Below, piece by piece: positions 1-6,706 of a DNA stretch of 12,930 nucleotides. Every line of letters starts with the position of its first letter. Within the stretch, counting starts at the first letter, position 1. The notes beneath the pieces are model-generated. The model made no database searches, was not told the DNA's origin, and worked only from the letters and a program-made list of their open reading frames with translations. Origin of the DNA: CAYUXF01 sp964448755 (GTDB lineage Bacteria > Margulisbacteria > Termititenacia > Termititenacales > CAYUXF01); NCBI GenBank assembly GCA_964448755.1, contig CAYUXF010000044.1, positions 1 to 12,930 on the forward strand, in the 5' to 3' direction. The position numbers were made by a program, and so were the translations under genes.

Positions 1-26
1 TGAAATAATTTTGGCAATTTTAGTCT

Positions 27-57
27 ATAAAACCTTTTTTTTCAAAAAGGTTTTATG
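27..57. other. AT-rich hairpin upstream of the small membrane-protein gene
   Basis: A perfect 12-bp inverted repeat (arms 28-39 and 44-55, extendable by one A-T pair) closes a 4-nt loop. The sequence TAAAACCTTTTT is followed by its complement. No extra T tract follows on either strand, so it is at best a weak terminator for a gene to the left of the window. It could also be a small regulatory palindrome in front of the gene at 71. Only the symmetry is certain. Confidence 0.4.
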
Positions 58-70
58 TTAAAATAATTTA

Positions 71-388
71 ATGATAACAAAAACTTTTATTTTCTTTTTT
101 CTGCCGTTCTTTGCTCTTTTTTTTAGTCTGGCCTTATCACACAAAAGTTTAAAAATTTATCATGCCGGCTGGCTAATGACACTTTTTTATTTTACCGCTA
201 TTACCGAAGGAATTGTTTTTATTTATAAAAATAAGATCCCCGCTTTTGCTAAGCCATTTATTAAAAACCCTTATGCGACAGGCAAATATCAATTACTGCA
301 AAGCAATTTAGCGTTCAACAAAGTCTATTTTATTCTTATAGCGGTTTTAATAATTGCCGGCTGGATAATTCTCAAAAAGAAGAAATAA
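71..388 (+). CDS. Small hypothetical integral membrane protein (105 aa)
   Basis: I do not recognise this family. The protein is strongly hydrophobic, with three likely membrane segments at about residues 4-22, 33-52 and 84-101. A polar stretch around 53-82 lies between the second and third, and the protein ends in four lysines, which by the positive-inside rule suggests a cytoplasmic C-terminus. The first hydrophobic stretch lacks a clear signal-peptidase site, so I read it as an anchor. The ATG is the first usable start after an in-frame TAA at 59-61. No Shine-Dalgarno sequence is visible before it. The gene converges on the leftward glycosyltransferase operon, and its TAA stop overlaps the T tract of that operon's terminator. 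The gene is plausible because of its coherent membrane topology, but the function is unknown. Confidence 0.6.
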   Translation: MITKTFIFFFLPFFALFFSLALSHKSLKIYHAGWLMTLFYFTAITEGIVFIYKNKIPAFAKPFIKNPYATGKYQLLQSNLAFNKVYFILIAVLIIAGWIILKKKK

Positions 389-432
389 AAAAAACCGGCT
401 GTTTTTTCCTGGGAAGGATAAGAAACAGCCGG
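387..432 (-). terminator. Intrinsic terminator of the leftward operon
   Basis: Read on the minus strand, a GC-rich stem (10 bp, CCGGCTGTTT with AAACAGCCGG; arms 395-404 and 423-432 in plus coordinates) is followed at once by eight Ts (complement of 387-394). This is the classic form of a Rho-independent terminator. It lies about 130 bp beyond the stop of the glycosyltransferase gene at 561 and should end the leftward operon. On the plus strand the hairpin has no downstream T tract, so it is directional. Its T tract overlaps the stop codon of the convergent gene at 71-388. Confidence 0.8.
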
Positions 433-444
433 CTGTTACCAGAA

Positions 445-480
445 ATGATGATGATCGGGGGGGGGATAATCATCACCATC
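445..480 (-). other. Hairpin with a C9 loop in the 3' UTR of the leftward operon
   Basis: The arms 447-455 and 472-480 pair over 9 positions. In minus-strand RNA the only imperfection is a G-U wobble, whereas on the plus strand it would be an A-C mismatch. This favours function in the leftward transcript. The loop contains nine consecutive Cs (complement of G9 at 457-465). It sits just upstream of the operon terminator. It could be a 3' UTR structure or the core of a small RNA. The homopolymer length may be miscalled. Confidence 0.45.
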
Positions 481-560
481 TCCTACACAGATATATCGAA
501 ACTAATATTTTTTTGTTGCAGATTTTTTTGAAAATAACTTTTTTAACAGCAAAAAAAGCT

Positions 561-1703
561 TTATTTCACTGTATACAGCTCATTAATATTCTTATACAAA
601 ACTTTAACATCATAATTGGTCAAAATATATTGTTGACCAGCCTTGGCCTTATTTAAGGCGTTTTCATAATTATCAAGCATTGCCAGAATGTCAGCGGCAT
701 ATTTATCAGCATTATTCTGTTCCTCCAGCCAGCCGTATTTGCCGTGTTGCAGAATATCACGCACACCGCCTACATCGGTAGAGATCACTGGCTTGCCGCA
801 GGCCAGTGCCTCAATTAAAGTCACCGGCGTCCCTTCGTTCTTAGATGTCAGTGCTACAATATCAAGATCACTATAGATCTTTTCAACCTCATTAATAAAA
901 CCGGTAATAAACACGCGCTGCTGCAAACCTTTTGCAGTTATCATAGCTAGCAACTCATCTTTCAACTCACCGTCGCCGATCAGCAAAAACCGCACATTGT
1001 CATTTTTTTTCAATACTCTTTCGGCTATATCTATAAAATAAGCGTGATTCTTAATAGGGACAAGCCGGCCGACGATACCAACTAATTTCACATCCTCGCT
1101 TAACTGCAGAAGTGCACGTAGATACTTCTGCTGATGATCGATCTTAAAACGTTCCAGCTCAAAACCCAGCGGAATGACCGTGAGTTTGCGCAGCGGAGCG
1201 ATCTTATATTTAACAAGGTCTTTCTTCTGCTCCTCAGAAATAGCAATTATTTTTGTAGAGAGAAGCGCGCAAAAACGTTCCAGAATAATAAACAATTTTG
1301 TTTTCAATCCGCTGAAATAGCCGTTAAAAATATTGCCGTGAAATGTGTGATAAATTTTCTTAACACCGGCAAGTTTAGCAGCTATCCTGCCAGACAACCC
1401 CGCCTTGGCGGTGTGTGTGTGAACAATATCCGGCCTCTCTTTTTTGATCAGCCAAAATAGTTTCCAGATGATCTTCAGATCATTAAGCGGGGAAAGCTCT
1501 CTGCCCAGTTCAGGGAAAATAATAGTTTTCAAATTCTTGTTCTTAGCCAGATATTCCATGGAGCCCTCACCTTCAGCAAGAGAACCATAAACCAAAACAG
1601 ACTCATATCCATACTCTTTATCAAGGTAATAATTGAGATTCGTAACATGCAGTGCCGGCCCGCCGATATTAAGACGGGTAATAATACGCAGTATCTTAGT
1701 CAT
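561..1703 (-). CDS. Family 4 glycosyltransferase (GT-B fold, 380 aa)
   Basis: This is a retaining nucleotide-sugar-dependent glycosyltransferase. The N-terminal acceptor domain opens with a glycine-rich loop (LNIGGPALHV, about 11-20) and contains HTHTAKAG at 95-102. The C-terminal donor domain has GRLVPIKN at 212-219, a GDG turn at 243-245 and the EX7E pair E290/E298, followed by GKPVISTDVGGV. No signal peptide or membrane span is seen, so it is probably a cytoplasmic or peripheral enzyme. The length is normal for the family. Its ATG overlaps the end of the upstream epimerase gene by 8 bp, indicating translational coupling, and AGGA lies just before the start. Beside an epimerase and a deacetylase it probably transfers a hexosamine-type sugar to a lipid or growing glycan. 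Donor and acceptor are not readable from sequence. Confidence 0.9.
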   Translation of the reverse strand: MTKILRIITRLNIGGPALHVTNLNYYLDKEYGYESVLVYGSLAEGEGSMEYLAKNKNLKTIIFPELGRELSPLNDLKIIWKLFWLIKKERPDIVHTHTAKAGLSGRIAAKLAGVKKIYHTFHGNIFNGYFSGLKTKLFIILERFCALLSTKIIAISEEQKKDLVKYKIAPLRKLTVIPLGFELERFKIDHQQKYLRALLQLSEDVKLVGIVGRLVPIKNHAYFIDIAERVLKKNDNVRFLLIGDGELKDELLAMITAKGLQQRVFITGFINEVEKIYSDLDIVALTSKNEGTPVTLIEALACGKPVISTDVGGVRDILQHGKYGWLEEQNNADKYAADILAMLDNYENALNKAKAGQQYILTNYDVKVLYKNINELYTVK

Positions 1704-2634
1704 TATTCCTATAGAACTCTATCGTTTTAGCCAGCCCCTCATCAAACGTCACTGCCGGAGTATAACCCAAAAGCTTCTTGGCTTTAGAGATATCAGCCAG
1801 CGAATGTTTAACATCACCTACACGCTCTTCGCGATAAATAGGCTTTACATCTTTTTTTAAATAAACATTGATCTTTTCTACCAGCTGATTCAGAGAGATC
1901 TCGTCGCCACAAGCCACATTAATAACCTCGCCGGCCGCTTCTTTAGGCGCCTTACAGGCCAATAAATTGCCCTGAATAACATTATCAATATATGTAAAAT
2001 CTCTGGATGTCAGTCCGTCGCCATTAATGATCGGCTGTTTATCAACAAAAATAGCTTTAATGAACAGCGGAATAACAGCAGAATAGACAGAATTAGGATC
2101 TTGATTGGGGCCAAAGACATTAAAATAACGGATACAGACAGTCTCCAGACCATATAATTTATAAAAAAGCTGGCAATAATATTCGCCGGCCAGTTTCTGC
2201 AAAGCATAAGGCGATTTAGGGTTGACCGGCATGGTCTCTACTTTAGGCATTACCGGCGAATCACCGTAAGCGGAAGAAGATGCCGCATAGACAAAGCGTT
2301 TAACACCAGCCTCACGCGCCGCCATTAACATATTCAGCGTACCGTCAATATTAGATTTATTGGTCCAGAGAGGATCATCTACAGAACGCGGCACAGAAGG
2401 GACCGCCCCCTGATGCAAAACATAGTCAACGCCGGCAACGGCCTTTTGACAGGCGGCAAGATCAGCAAAATCACCTTCGATCAATTCTATTTTGTCATAA
2501 TAACCGTCAAGATTTTTCCGGCGGCCGGTAGCAAAATTATCCATTACTCTAACACTTTCACCCTGCGCGATCAGCGCTTTAGTTAAATTAGAACCAATAA
2601 AACCTGCCCCGCCGGTTACCAGATATTTTGCCAT
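1696..2634 (-). CDS. NAD-dependent nucleotide-sugar 4-epimerase, extended SDR family (312 aa)
   Basis: This is an extended short-chain dehydrogenase that probably interconverts UDP-GlcNAc and UDP-GalNAc (or UDP-Glc and UDP-Gal). The NAD-binding TGGAGFIGS motif is at 7-15. Ser residues lie at 119-121 before AYG, and the catalytic YxxxK is Y143/K147. The SVPRS segment (80-84), the FNVFGPNQDPNSVYSAVIP stretch (171-189) and RVGDVKHSLADISKAKKLLGY near 271-291 resemble the WbpP/TviC group of UDP-HexNAc 4-epimerases more than classical GalE. The exact substrate is inferred. The ATG has a good GGAGG 9 nt upstream. The gene follows the deacetylase after about 16 bp and overlaps the glycosyltransferase, so it should supply that enzyme's sugar donor. 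Confidence 0.9.
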   Translation of the reverse strand: MAKYLVTGGAGFIGSNLTKALIAQGESVRVMDNFATGRRKNLDGYYDKIELIEGDFADLAACQKAVAGVDYVLHQGAVPSVPRSVDDPLWTNKSNIDGTLNMLMAAREAGVKRFVYAASSSAYGDSPVMPKVETMPVNPKSPYALQKLAGEYYCQLFYKLYGLETVCIRYFNVFGPNQDPNSVYSAVIPLFIKAIFVDKQPIINGDGLTSRDFTYIDNVIQGNLLACKAPKEAAGEVINVACGDEISLNQLVEKINVYLKKDVKPIYREERVGDVKHSLADISKAKKLLGYTPAVTFDEGLAKTIEFYRNND

Positions 2635-2650
2635 TTGAGAACGCCTCCAG

Positions 2651-3478
2651 TTAGATATTAGTGTAATTTATTAATTTAATATTAAGTTCATTTATCATAG
2701 CCAAAAAAGATTTATTTGTCATTAAACCATACTCTTTTTTAGAAATTGAAGAAATAGATGTCAATTTTTCTATTGTACTGCTCTCTGCCGCCACCGGGTG
2801 ACACATGTATTCCGTGCCGTTTTCAGCCTGTTTTAAGATCAATTGCAGATCCTCCATTTCCGGCAGTGTCGGCTGAGGGAAAAGAGCAAAAAAAGAGACC
2901 AGTTTTTTATTGGTTTTAACTCCTATAAAAAAAGCCTGGACTTTATTAATTAAAGATAAAGCCAGCATTAAATTTTTAATAATTAGTTTTTTAAGGTCCT
3001 GTCCCGTTATCTTCTTCTGCCGAAAGTTCAAGATCCTTCGCTCCAGCGGAATTCTAACGGGCAAGTTTCTTTGTTTAGCAAATTTAGCAACCACCCTAAA
3101 AACCCCCGGCCAGTTATGGATATGTTGATGTGAATCAAGATGGGTCGGCTTAATGCCATTGACCAGGAGCCAGTTATATTGTTTTTTCAATTCACTTAAA
3201 ATATATTCAGCAGAGATCTTACCTGCCAAATACTTTTTCTCAAAATCTTTTCTGTCTTTAAAACGTTCATGTTTAAGTGTCAAATTAAAATGCAGGCCAA
3301 CCGGGATCTTATATTTTTTAGCCAGCGCCACCGCTTCATTGCTGCTCTCTCCCATATTTACCATAATTGTCGCAGAAGAAAGTACGCCGTTATTATACAG
3401 TTCTACAACAGCTTTATTTGCGCCTGCGTCAATGCCAAAATCATCAGCGTTAATTATTATTTTTTTTGTTCTTTTCAT
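2651..3478 (-). CDS. YdjC/ChbG/HpnK-family carbohydrate deacetylase (275 aa)
   Basis: This is a metal-dependent sugar deacetylase of the YdjC fold, whose members include chitooligosaccharide deacetylase ChbG and the hopanoid-associated HpnK. Numbered from the ATG, the family motifs are NADDFG at 10-15, GLHFNLT at 61-67, HLDSHQHIH at 113-121 and a CHP near 226-228. These provide the conserved Asp and His metal-binding and catalytic positions. No signal peptide is seen, so it is probably cytoplasmic. A GTG at 3496 would add six residues. I prefer the ATG at 3478 because family members begin shortly before NADDFG. Neither start has a clear ribosome binding site. The neighbours suggest it removes an N-acetyl group from a hexosamine glycan or glycolipid intermediate. 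The substrate is inference. Confidence 0.87.
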   Translation of the reverse strand: MKRTKKIIINADDFGIDAGANKAVVELYNNGVLSSATIMVNMGESSNEAVALAKKYKIPVGLHFNLTLKHERFKDRKDFEKKYLAGKISAEYILSELKKQYNWLLVNGIKPTHLDSHQHIHNWPGVFRVVAKFAKQRNLPVRIPLERRILNFRQKKITGQDLKKLIIKNLMLALSLINKVQAFFIGVKTNKKLVSFFALFPQPTLPEMEDLQLILKQAENGTEYMCHPVAAESSTIEKLTSISSISKKEYGLMTNKSFLAMINELNIKLINYTNI

Positions 3479-3516
3479 GGGAAAAGATTTTAACACAAAT
3501 CAGGTTAATAGCTAGC

Positions 3517-4179
3517 TCAATCTAAGTCTATTCTAGCGTAAATATGTTTTTTCGCTCTTATTTTTCTTCCTTCAAATAAAAAAATCTGCTTTGTAAAAAA
3601 AGATTTTACCCAGAACTCACTAGTATAGGCATTTATTATTTTCAAACCGAACCCGCCGGGCTCCTTAAAAACAATTTTACCGCTTCTATCTAAAAAAACT
3701 TTTTTGCCAATAGAAAGCTTTTCTTCTTCCAGGGGCTGATGCTTTTTTTGTTTATAAGCACCATAATCAAAGTGGTCACCATTTTCGTAAATATCAAATA
3801 TTAAACACTTTGCCGAACAAGTAACTGCCAGATAAAAACTATCCTCTATGTTTTGCGCTTCTTTATTTTCAAGACGAGTTAATAAAAGTCGCATTATAGA
3901 GGCATAAGTATTAACCAATAACTCTTCCAAAACCAGGGTTATTTCATTTAACTTTTCGGGATCTTTTAGGTAATTAATTATCACCCCGCGGACAAGACCC
4001 AGCGTATAGTCACGGCAGGACAAACTAACACCTGACCTAACCAAAAAACTATGACTCCGTTCAAATTTATTTCTTACCCCGGGAACAACTTCAATATTAA
4101 AACGAGAAGCCTTTTTGACTAAATCACCATTAAAATAATCTTGATATTCAGCAACTTTCTGATACATAACTACCCCCAT
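3517..4179 (-). CDS. GHKL/HATPase_c_2-type ATP-binding protein, anti-sigma-kinase-like (220 aa)
   Basis: The order of motifs matches the RsbW/SpoIIAB type of histidine-kinase-like ATPase. An N-box helix LVLEELLVNTYA (82-93, with E85/E86 and N90) comes first, then a G1-like DIYENGDHFDYG (129-140), then a G2-like GGFGLKIINAY (175-185). The G1 position normally holding DNG reads ENG. At 220 residues it is longer than the usual 140-160, with an extra N-terminal stretch of about 50 residues. There is no sensor, membrane or HisKA region, so I expect a soluble regulator, perhaps a Ser/Thr kinase acting on an anti-anti-sigma factor. No sigma-factor or antagonist gene is in view. The start could be ATG 4179 or ATG 4167, the latter preceded by a G-run. 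The stop is TGA, unlike the TAA seen in its neighbours. Confidence 0.65.
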   Translation of the reverse strand: MGVVMYQKVAEYQDYFNGDLVKKASRFNIEVVPGVRNKFERSHSFLVRSGVSLSCRDYTLGLVRGVIINYLKDPEKLNEITLVLEELLVNTYASIMRLLLTRLENKEAQNIEDSFYLAVTCSAKCLIFDIYENGDHFDYGAYKQKKHQPLEEEKLSIGKKVFLDRSGKIVFKEPGGFGLKIINAYTSEFWVKSFFTKQIFLFEGRKIRAKKHIYARIDLD

Positions 4180-4199
4180 TAAATATCAGTGCTACTAGG

Positions 4200-4208
4200 A
4201 TTCTAACA
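4200..4208 (-). promoter_or_regulatory. Possible extended -10 promoter for the ATPase gene
   Basis: On the minus strand the sequence TGTTAGAAT (complement of 4200-4208) fits an extended -10, TGnTATAAT with one mismatch in the hexamer. It would start transcription about 14 nt before the ATG at 4179. No convincing -35 is present. It may give the ATPase and glycan genes their own transcript, separate from accDA and the tRNA. Such short matches are frequent in AT-rich DNA, so this is tentative. Confidence 0.27.
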
Positions 4209-4240
4209 TTTATTTTAGAAAAAAACATTACAGGGAAATC

Positions 4241-4357
4241 AAGACTGCTGGTTTTGGTGCCTCGAGCCGGAGTCGAACCGGCACTCCCGAGGGAACACGA
4301 TTTTGAGTCGTGCGCGTCTACCAGTTCCGCCATCGAGGCGACAAAACCAGCAGTCTT
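4241..4357. repeat. Perfect 15-bp inverted repeat flanking the tRNA-Leu gene
   Basis: The sequence AAGACTGCTGGTTTT at 4241-4255 is repeated as its exact reverse complement at 4343-4357, enclosing the tRNA. In the minus-strand precursor RNA the 5' leader and 3' trailer would pair over 15 bp, leaving only 3 nt (GUC) between the stem and nucleotide 1. On the other side the stem takes in the last A of the encoded CCA. The fold would extend the acceptor stem and hold both processing sites in a long stem. The symmetry is certain. Its role is inference. Confidence 0.85.
4255..4339 (-). tRNA. tRNA-Leu (anticodon CAA)
   Basis: Read on the minus strand, this is a complete 85-nt tRNA including an encoded CCA end. 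The acceptor stem pairs GCCTCGA with TCGAGGC, the discriminator is A, and the anticodon stem CACGA/TCGTG closes the loop CTCAAAA, giving anticodon CAA, which reads UUG. The variable arm (GTTCCCTCGGGAG region) is long, as in class II leucine tRNAs. The T arm is GCCGGTTCGACTCCGGC. It lies 22 bp downstream of the thioesterase gene in the same orientation, so it may be cut from the acc operon transcript. TTG codons, which this tRNA serves, are also used here as start codons. Confidence 0.96.
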
Positions 4358-4361
4358 AAAC

Positions 4362-4763
4362 TTATTTTATTTTATCAAGAAGCTCTGACGGCATTTTAAT
4401 GATTTTTCCAGATTTATCAACTACCGCCATTCTTGTTTTGGCCTCACAAACCTTACGGTCATTCTGTGAGAGGTTAAACGCCTCATAATAAAATTCAAAA
4501 GAGGCATTTTTAACATTCTTTAATTCGGCGCGGATCAGCACTTCATCGTCGTATTCTGGGCTATTCAAATACTTACAAGCCGCTTCCGCTACTACAAACA
4601 AAACACCGCTGTCTTCCAGCTCCTTATAAGAAAAACCTTTTTTCTTTAAATACTCGCTGCGGGCCATGTCGAACCAGGCAAAATAATTAGAATGATAAAC
4701 CCGCCCCATTCTGTCGACTTCTTTGTATCTTACTTTTACAGTTATCTCTATTGACTCGCTCAA
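4362..4763 (-). CDS. Hotdog-fold acyl-CoA thioesterase, YbgC/4-hydroxybenzoyl-CoA thioesterase family (133 aa)
   Basis: This protein probably hydrolyses acyl-CoA or acyl-ACP thioesters in the cytoplasm. The N-terminal signature VRYKEVDRMGRVYHSNYF (11-28) matches the YbgC pattern, with the catalytic Asp at D17 and the conserved H24/N26. The following helix, FDMARSEYL, is typical. The length matches the family (about 130-140). The start is a TTG at 4761-4763 preceded by a GAGAG stretch. The next Met in frame is M19, inside the active-site motif, so a downstream start is excluded. It follows accA by 35 bp on the same strand. Although YbgC of many Gram-negatives lies with tol-pal genes, no tol gene is in view, so a lipid-related role beside accDA is more natural here. 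Chain-length preference cannot be read. Confidence 0.87.
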   Translation of the reverse strand: MSESIEITVKVRYKEVDRMGRVYHSNYFAWFDMARSEYLKKKGFSYKELEDSGVLFVVAEAACKYLNSPEYDDEVLIRAELKNVKNASFEFYYEAFNLSQNDRKVCEAKTRMAVVDKSGKIIKMPSELLDKIK

Positions 4764-4798
4764 TTATTTCTCTCGGAATTACTTACAATAAACATAAT

Positions 4799-5764
4799 TT
4801 ACTTTTCATTAAAACGACCCATTTGACGAAACTTTTTATACCTATTTTCCGTCAATTCCTCTGCCGGCAGTCCGCCAAACTCTTTTAAAAATAATTCTAT
4901 TTCTTTTTTTAAATTTTCTGCAGCATTAATAAGGTCGTTATGAGCGCCGCCATGCGGCTCCGGGATGATCTTATCAATTATTTTCAAAGACAACAGGTCC
5001 GCTGCGGTCATTTTCATTTTTTCAGCAGCCAACCCAGCTTTAGAGGCATCATGCCAGAGAATTGAAGCACAGCCCTCAGGCGAAATTACCGAATAAACAG
5101 AATATTCCAGCATACAAACCCGGTCGGCTACGGCAATACCAATGGCGCCGCCGCTGCCGCCTTCTCCGGTAATAATTGCCATTACCGGCACTTTTAAATG
5201 TGACATCTCTTTAAGATTTTTAGCAATAGCTTCGGCCTGGCCGCGCTCTTCACCGCCTAAGCCCGGATAAGCGCCCGGTGTATCAACAAAAGTAATTACC
5301 GGAAAATTAAATCTTTCGGCCAGTTTCATTAAACGCAGTGCCTTGCGGTACCCTTCCGGCTGAGCCATCCCAAAATTGCGCTTTAAATTCTCTTTGGTAT
5401 CACGCCCTTTTTGATGACCAATTACTACCACTGTTTTTTCACCTAAAGAGGCTATACCGCCAACTAAAGCCGGGTCATCAGAAAAACAGCGGTCACCTTT
5501 GAGTTCAACAAAATCATTAAAAATAAGTTTAATATACGCCAGGGTATTAGGACGATATTGATGGCGGGCTATCTGTAAGATCTGAATTGGCGATAAATTA
5601 CTGTAGACTTTTTTTTCCAGATCGGCCGCCCGTTTTTTCATAACGGCAAGCTCTTTAGACATATCCATGCCCTGGCTCTCTGCCAGCGTTTCCAGCTCTT
5701 TTATTTTCTCATAAAGCTCATAGAGCGGCTTTTCAAATTCTAATATTATTTTCTTTTCTTCCAT
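4799..5764 (-). CDS. accA: Acetyl-CoA carboxylase carboxyltransferase subunit alpha
   Basis: AccA combines with AccD to transfer the carboxyl group from carboxybiotin to acetyl-CoA, making malonyl-CoA, the committed step of fatty acid synthesis. The 321-aa length is normal. A coiled N-terminal region (about 1-57) leads into the carboxyltransferase domain. Recognisable segments are ARHQYRPN (66-73), DTPGAYPGLGGEERGQ (161-176), and the glycine-rich GEGGSGGAIGIAVADRV (200-216), which forms part of the acyl-CoA binding site and oxyanion hole. YSVISPEGCASILW (224-237) is also classic. The gene follows accD by 21 bp, which supports 1:1 production of the two subunits. The biotin carboxylase and carrier genes (accC, accB) are not in the window. 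Confidence 0.97.
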   Translation of the reverse strand: MEEKKIILEFEKPLYELYEKIKELETLAESQGMDMSKELAVMKKRAADLEKKVYSNLSPIQILQIARHQYRPNTLAYIKLIFNDFVELKGDRCFSDDPALVGGIASLGEKTVVVIGHQKGRDTKENLKRNFGMAQPEGYRKALRLMKLAERFNFPVITFVDTPGAYPGLGGEERGQAEAIAKNLKEMSHLKVPVMAIITGEGGSGGAIGIAVADRVCMLEYSVYSVISPEGCASILWHDASKAGLAAEKMKMTAADLLSLKIIDKIIPEPHGGAHNDLINAAENLKKEIELFLKEFGGLPAEELTENRYKKFRQMGRFNEK

Positions 5765-5785
5765 ACTTTTAGGTTACCTGTTTTT

Positions 5786-6649
5786 TTATTTATTATTATT
5801 ATTGAATAATCTTATTATTCTAGCTAAATAAGGTTTCAGCTCTTTGCGCTCAAGCACCAGATCAACAAAACCATGTTCTTGTAAATATTCAGCCCGCTGA
5901 AAACCTTTTGGCAATTTTTGCCTAATAGTCTGTTCAATAACCCGCGGACCGGCAAAGGCGATCAAGGCCCCTTTTTCCGCAATATGAATATCACCTATCA
6001 TCGCAAAACTGGCAGTAGTACCTCCGGTGGTAGGATCGGTCATTATAACAATATAAGGGATTTTATTTTCGTTAAGGCGAGCTACAGCGGCCGAAGTTTT
6101 GGCCATCTGCATTAAGGAAGAAATACCCTCTTGCATTCTGGCACCGCCGGAAGCGGTAAAAACAAGAAACGGAACATTATCTTTAACAGCCTGTTCTGCC
6201 GCCCTGGTAAACTTTTCGCCGACCACGGAACCCATACTGCCGCCCATAAAAGAAAAATCCATTACGGCAGCAATAACTTTATAGCCGTCTATCTTAGCCG
6301 TACCGGTAACAATAGCATCATTAAGGCCGGTTTTCTTGATGCTTTTTTCTATCCGGTCGCTGTATTTTTCCACATCCTCAAAGCTCAAAAAATCTTCTGA
6401 GCGCAGACCAGCGGAAAATTCCGCAAAAGAATTTTCGTCAAAAATCACGGCAATTCTTTCGGCAGCAGAAAGCCGAAAATGATAACTACAGCTCGGACAA
6501 ACTTTGAGATTATCTTCAAGATCTTTATTATATAAAACGGAATTACAGGAAACGCACTTAACCCAGAGCCCTCCCGGGATATCCAGTTTAGCAGCACTGC
6601 TGTTTTTGCTATCCCCTTTTTGGGCCGTAAACCAATCGAGAACTGACAT
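5786..6649 (-). CDS. accD: Acetyl-CoA carboxylase carboxyltransferase subunit beta
   Basis: This is the partner of AccA in the carboxyltransferase half-reaction. The N-terminal zinc ribbon is intact, with C32-x2-C35 and C51-x2-C54. The crotonase-like domain carries ASGGARMQEG (166-175), DPTTGGTTASFAMIGD (205-220) and GPRVIEQT (234-241). At 287 aa it is of usual size. The ATG is preceded by AAAGGTGG a few bases upstream, a good ribosome binding site. It is the first gene of the leftward block and diverges from rpsT. A leftward TATAAT lies about 55 bp before the start, overlapping the rpsT -10. In several bacteria the AccD zinc ribbon also binds nucleic acid and has been linked to autoregulation. 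Nothing here tests that. Confidence 0.97.
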   Translation of the reverse strand: MSVLDWFTAQKGDSKNSSAAKLDIPGGLWVKCVSCNSVLYNKDLEDNLKVCPSCSYHFRLSAAERIAVIFDENSFAEFSAGLRSEDFLSFEDVEKYSDRIEKSIKKTGLNDAIVTGTAKIDGYKVIAAVMDFSFMGGSMGSVVGEKFTRAAEQAVKDNVPFLVFTASGGARMQEGISSLMQMAKTSAAVARLNENKIPYIVIMTDPTTGGTTASFAMIGDIHIAEKGALIAFAGPRVIEQTIRQKLPKGFQRAEYLQEHGFVDLVLERKELKPYLARIIRLFNNNNK

Positions 6650-6677
6650 TTTCCACCTTTACAACTTCACAACTATA

Positions 6678-6706
6678 TTGTGTTCTAAAAATTGGTATGG
6701 TATTAT
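6678..6706 (+). promoter_or_regulatory. rpsT promoter (sigma70 type, extended -10)
   Basis: A -35 of TTGTGT (6678-6683), a 17-bp spacer and an extended -10 TGGTATTAT (TG at 6698-6699, hexamer 6701-6706) precede rpsT. The predicted start near 6713 leaves a leader of about 65 nt. The spacer length is ideal and the -10 matches 5 of 6, while the -35 matches only TTG. The -10 overlaps the leftward -10 of the accD promoter on the other strand. Confidence 0.6.

Noticed and set aside
4148..4333. A 61-codon leftward reading frame beginning MAELVDAHDSKS
   Set aside because: It is a translation of the tRNA-Leu sequence itself, a common false gene call, and it runs into the start of the ATPase gene.
4241..4357. 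A tRNA-associated integration site
   Set aside because: The flanking repeats are inverted rather than direct and no integrase or phage gene is nearby, so an att pair is not supported.
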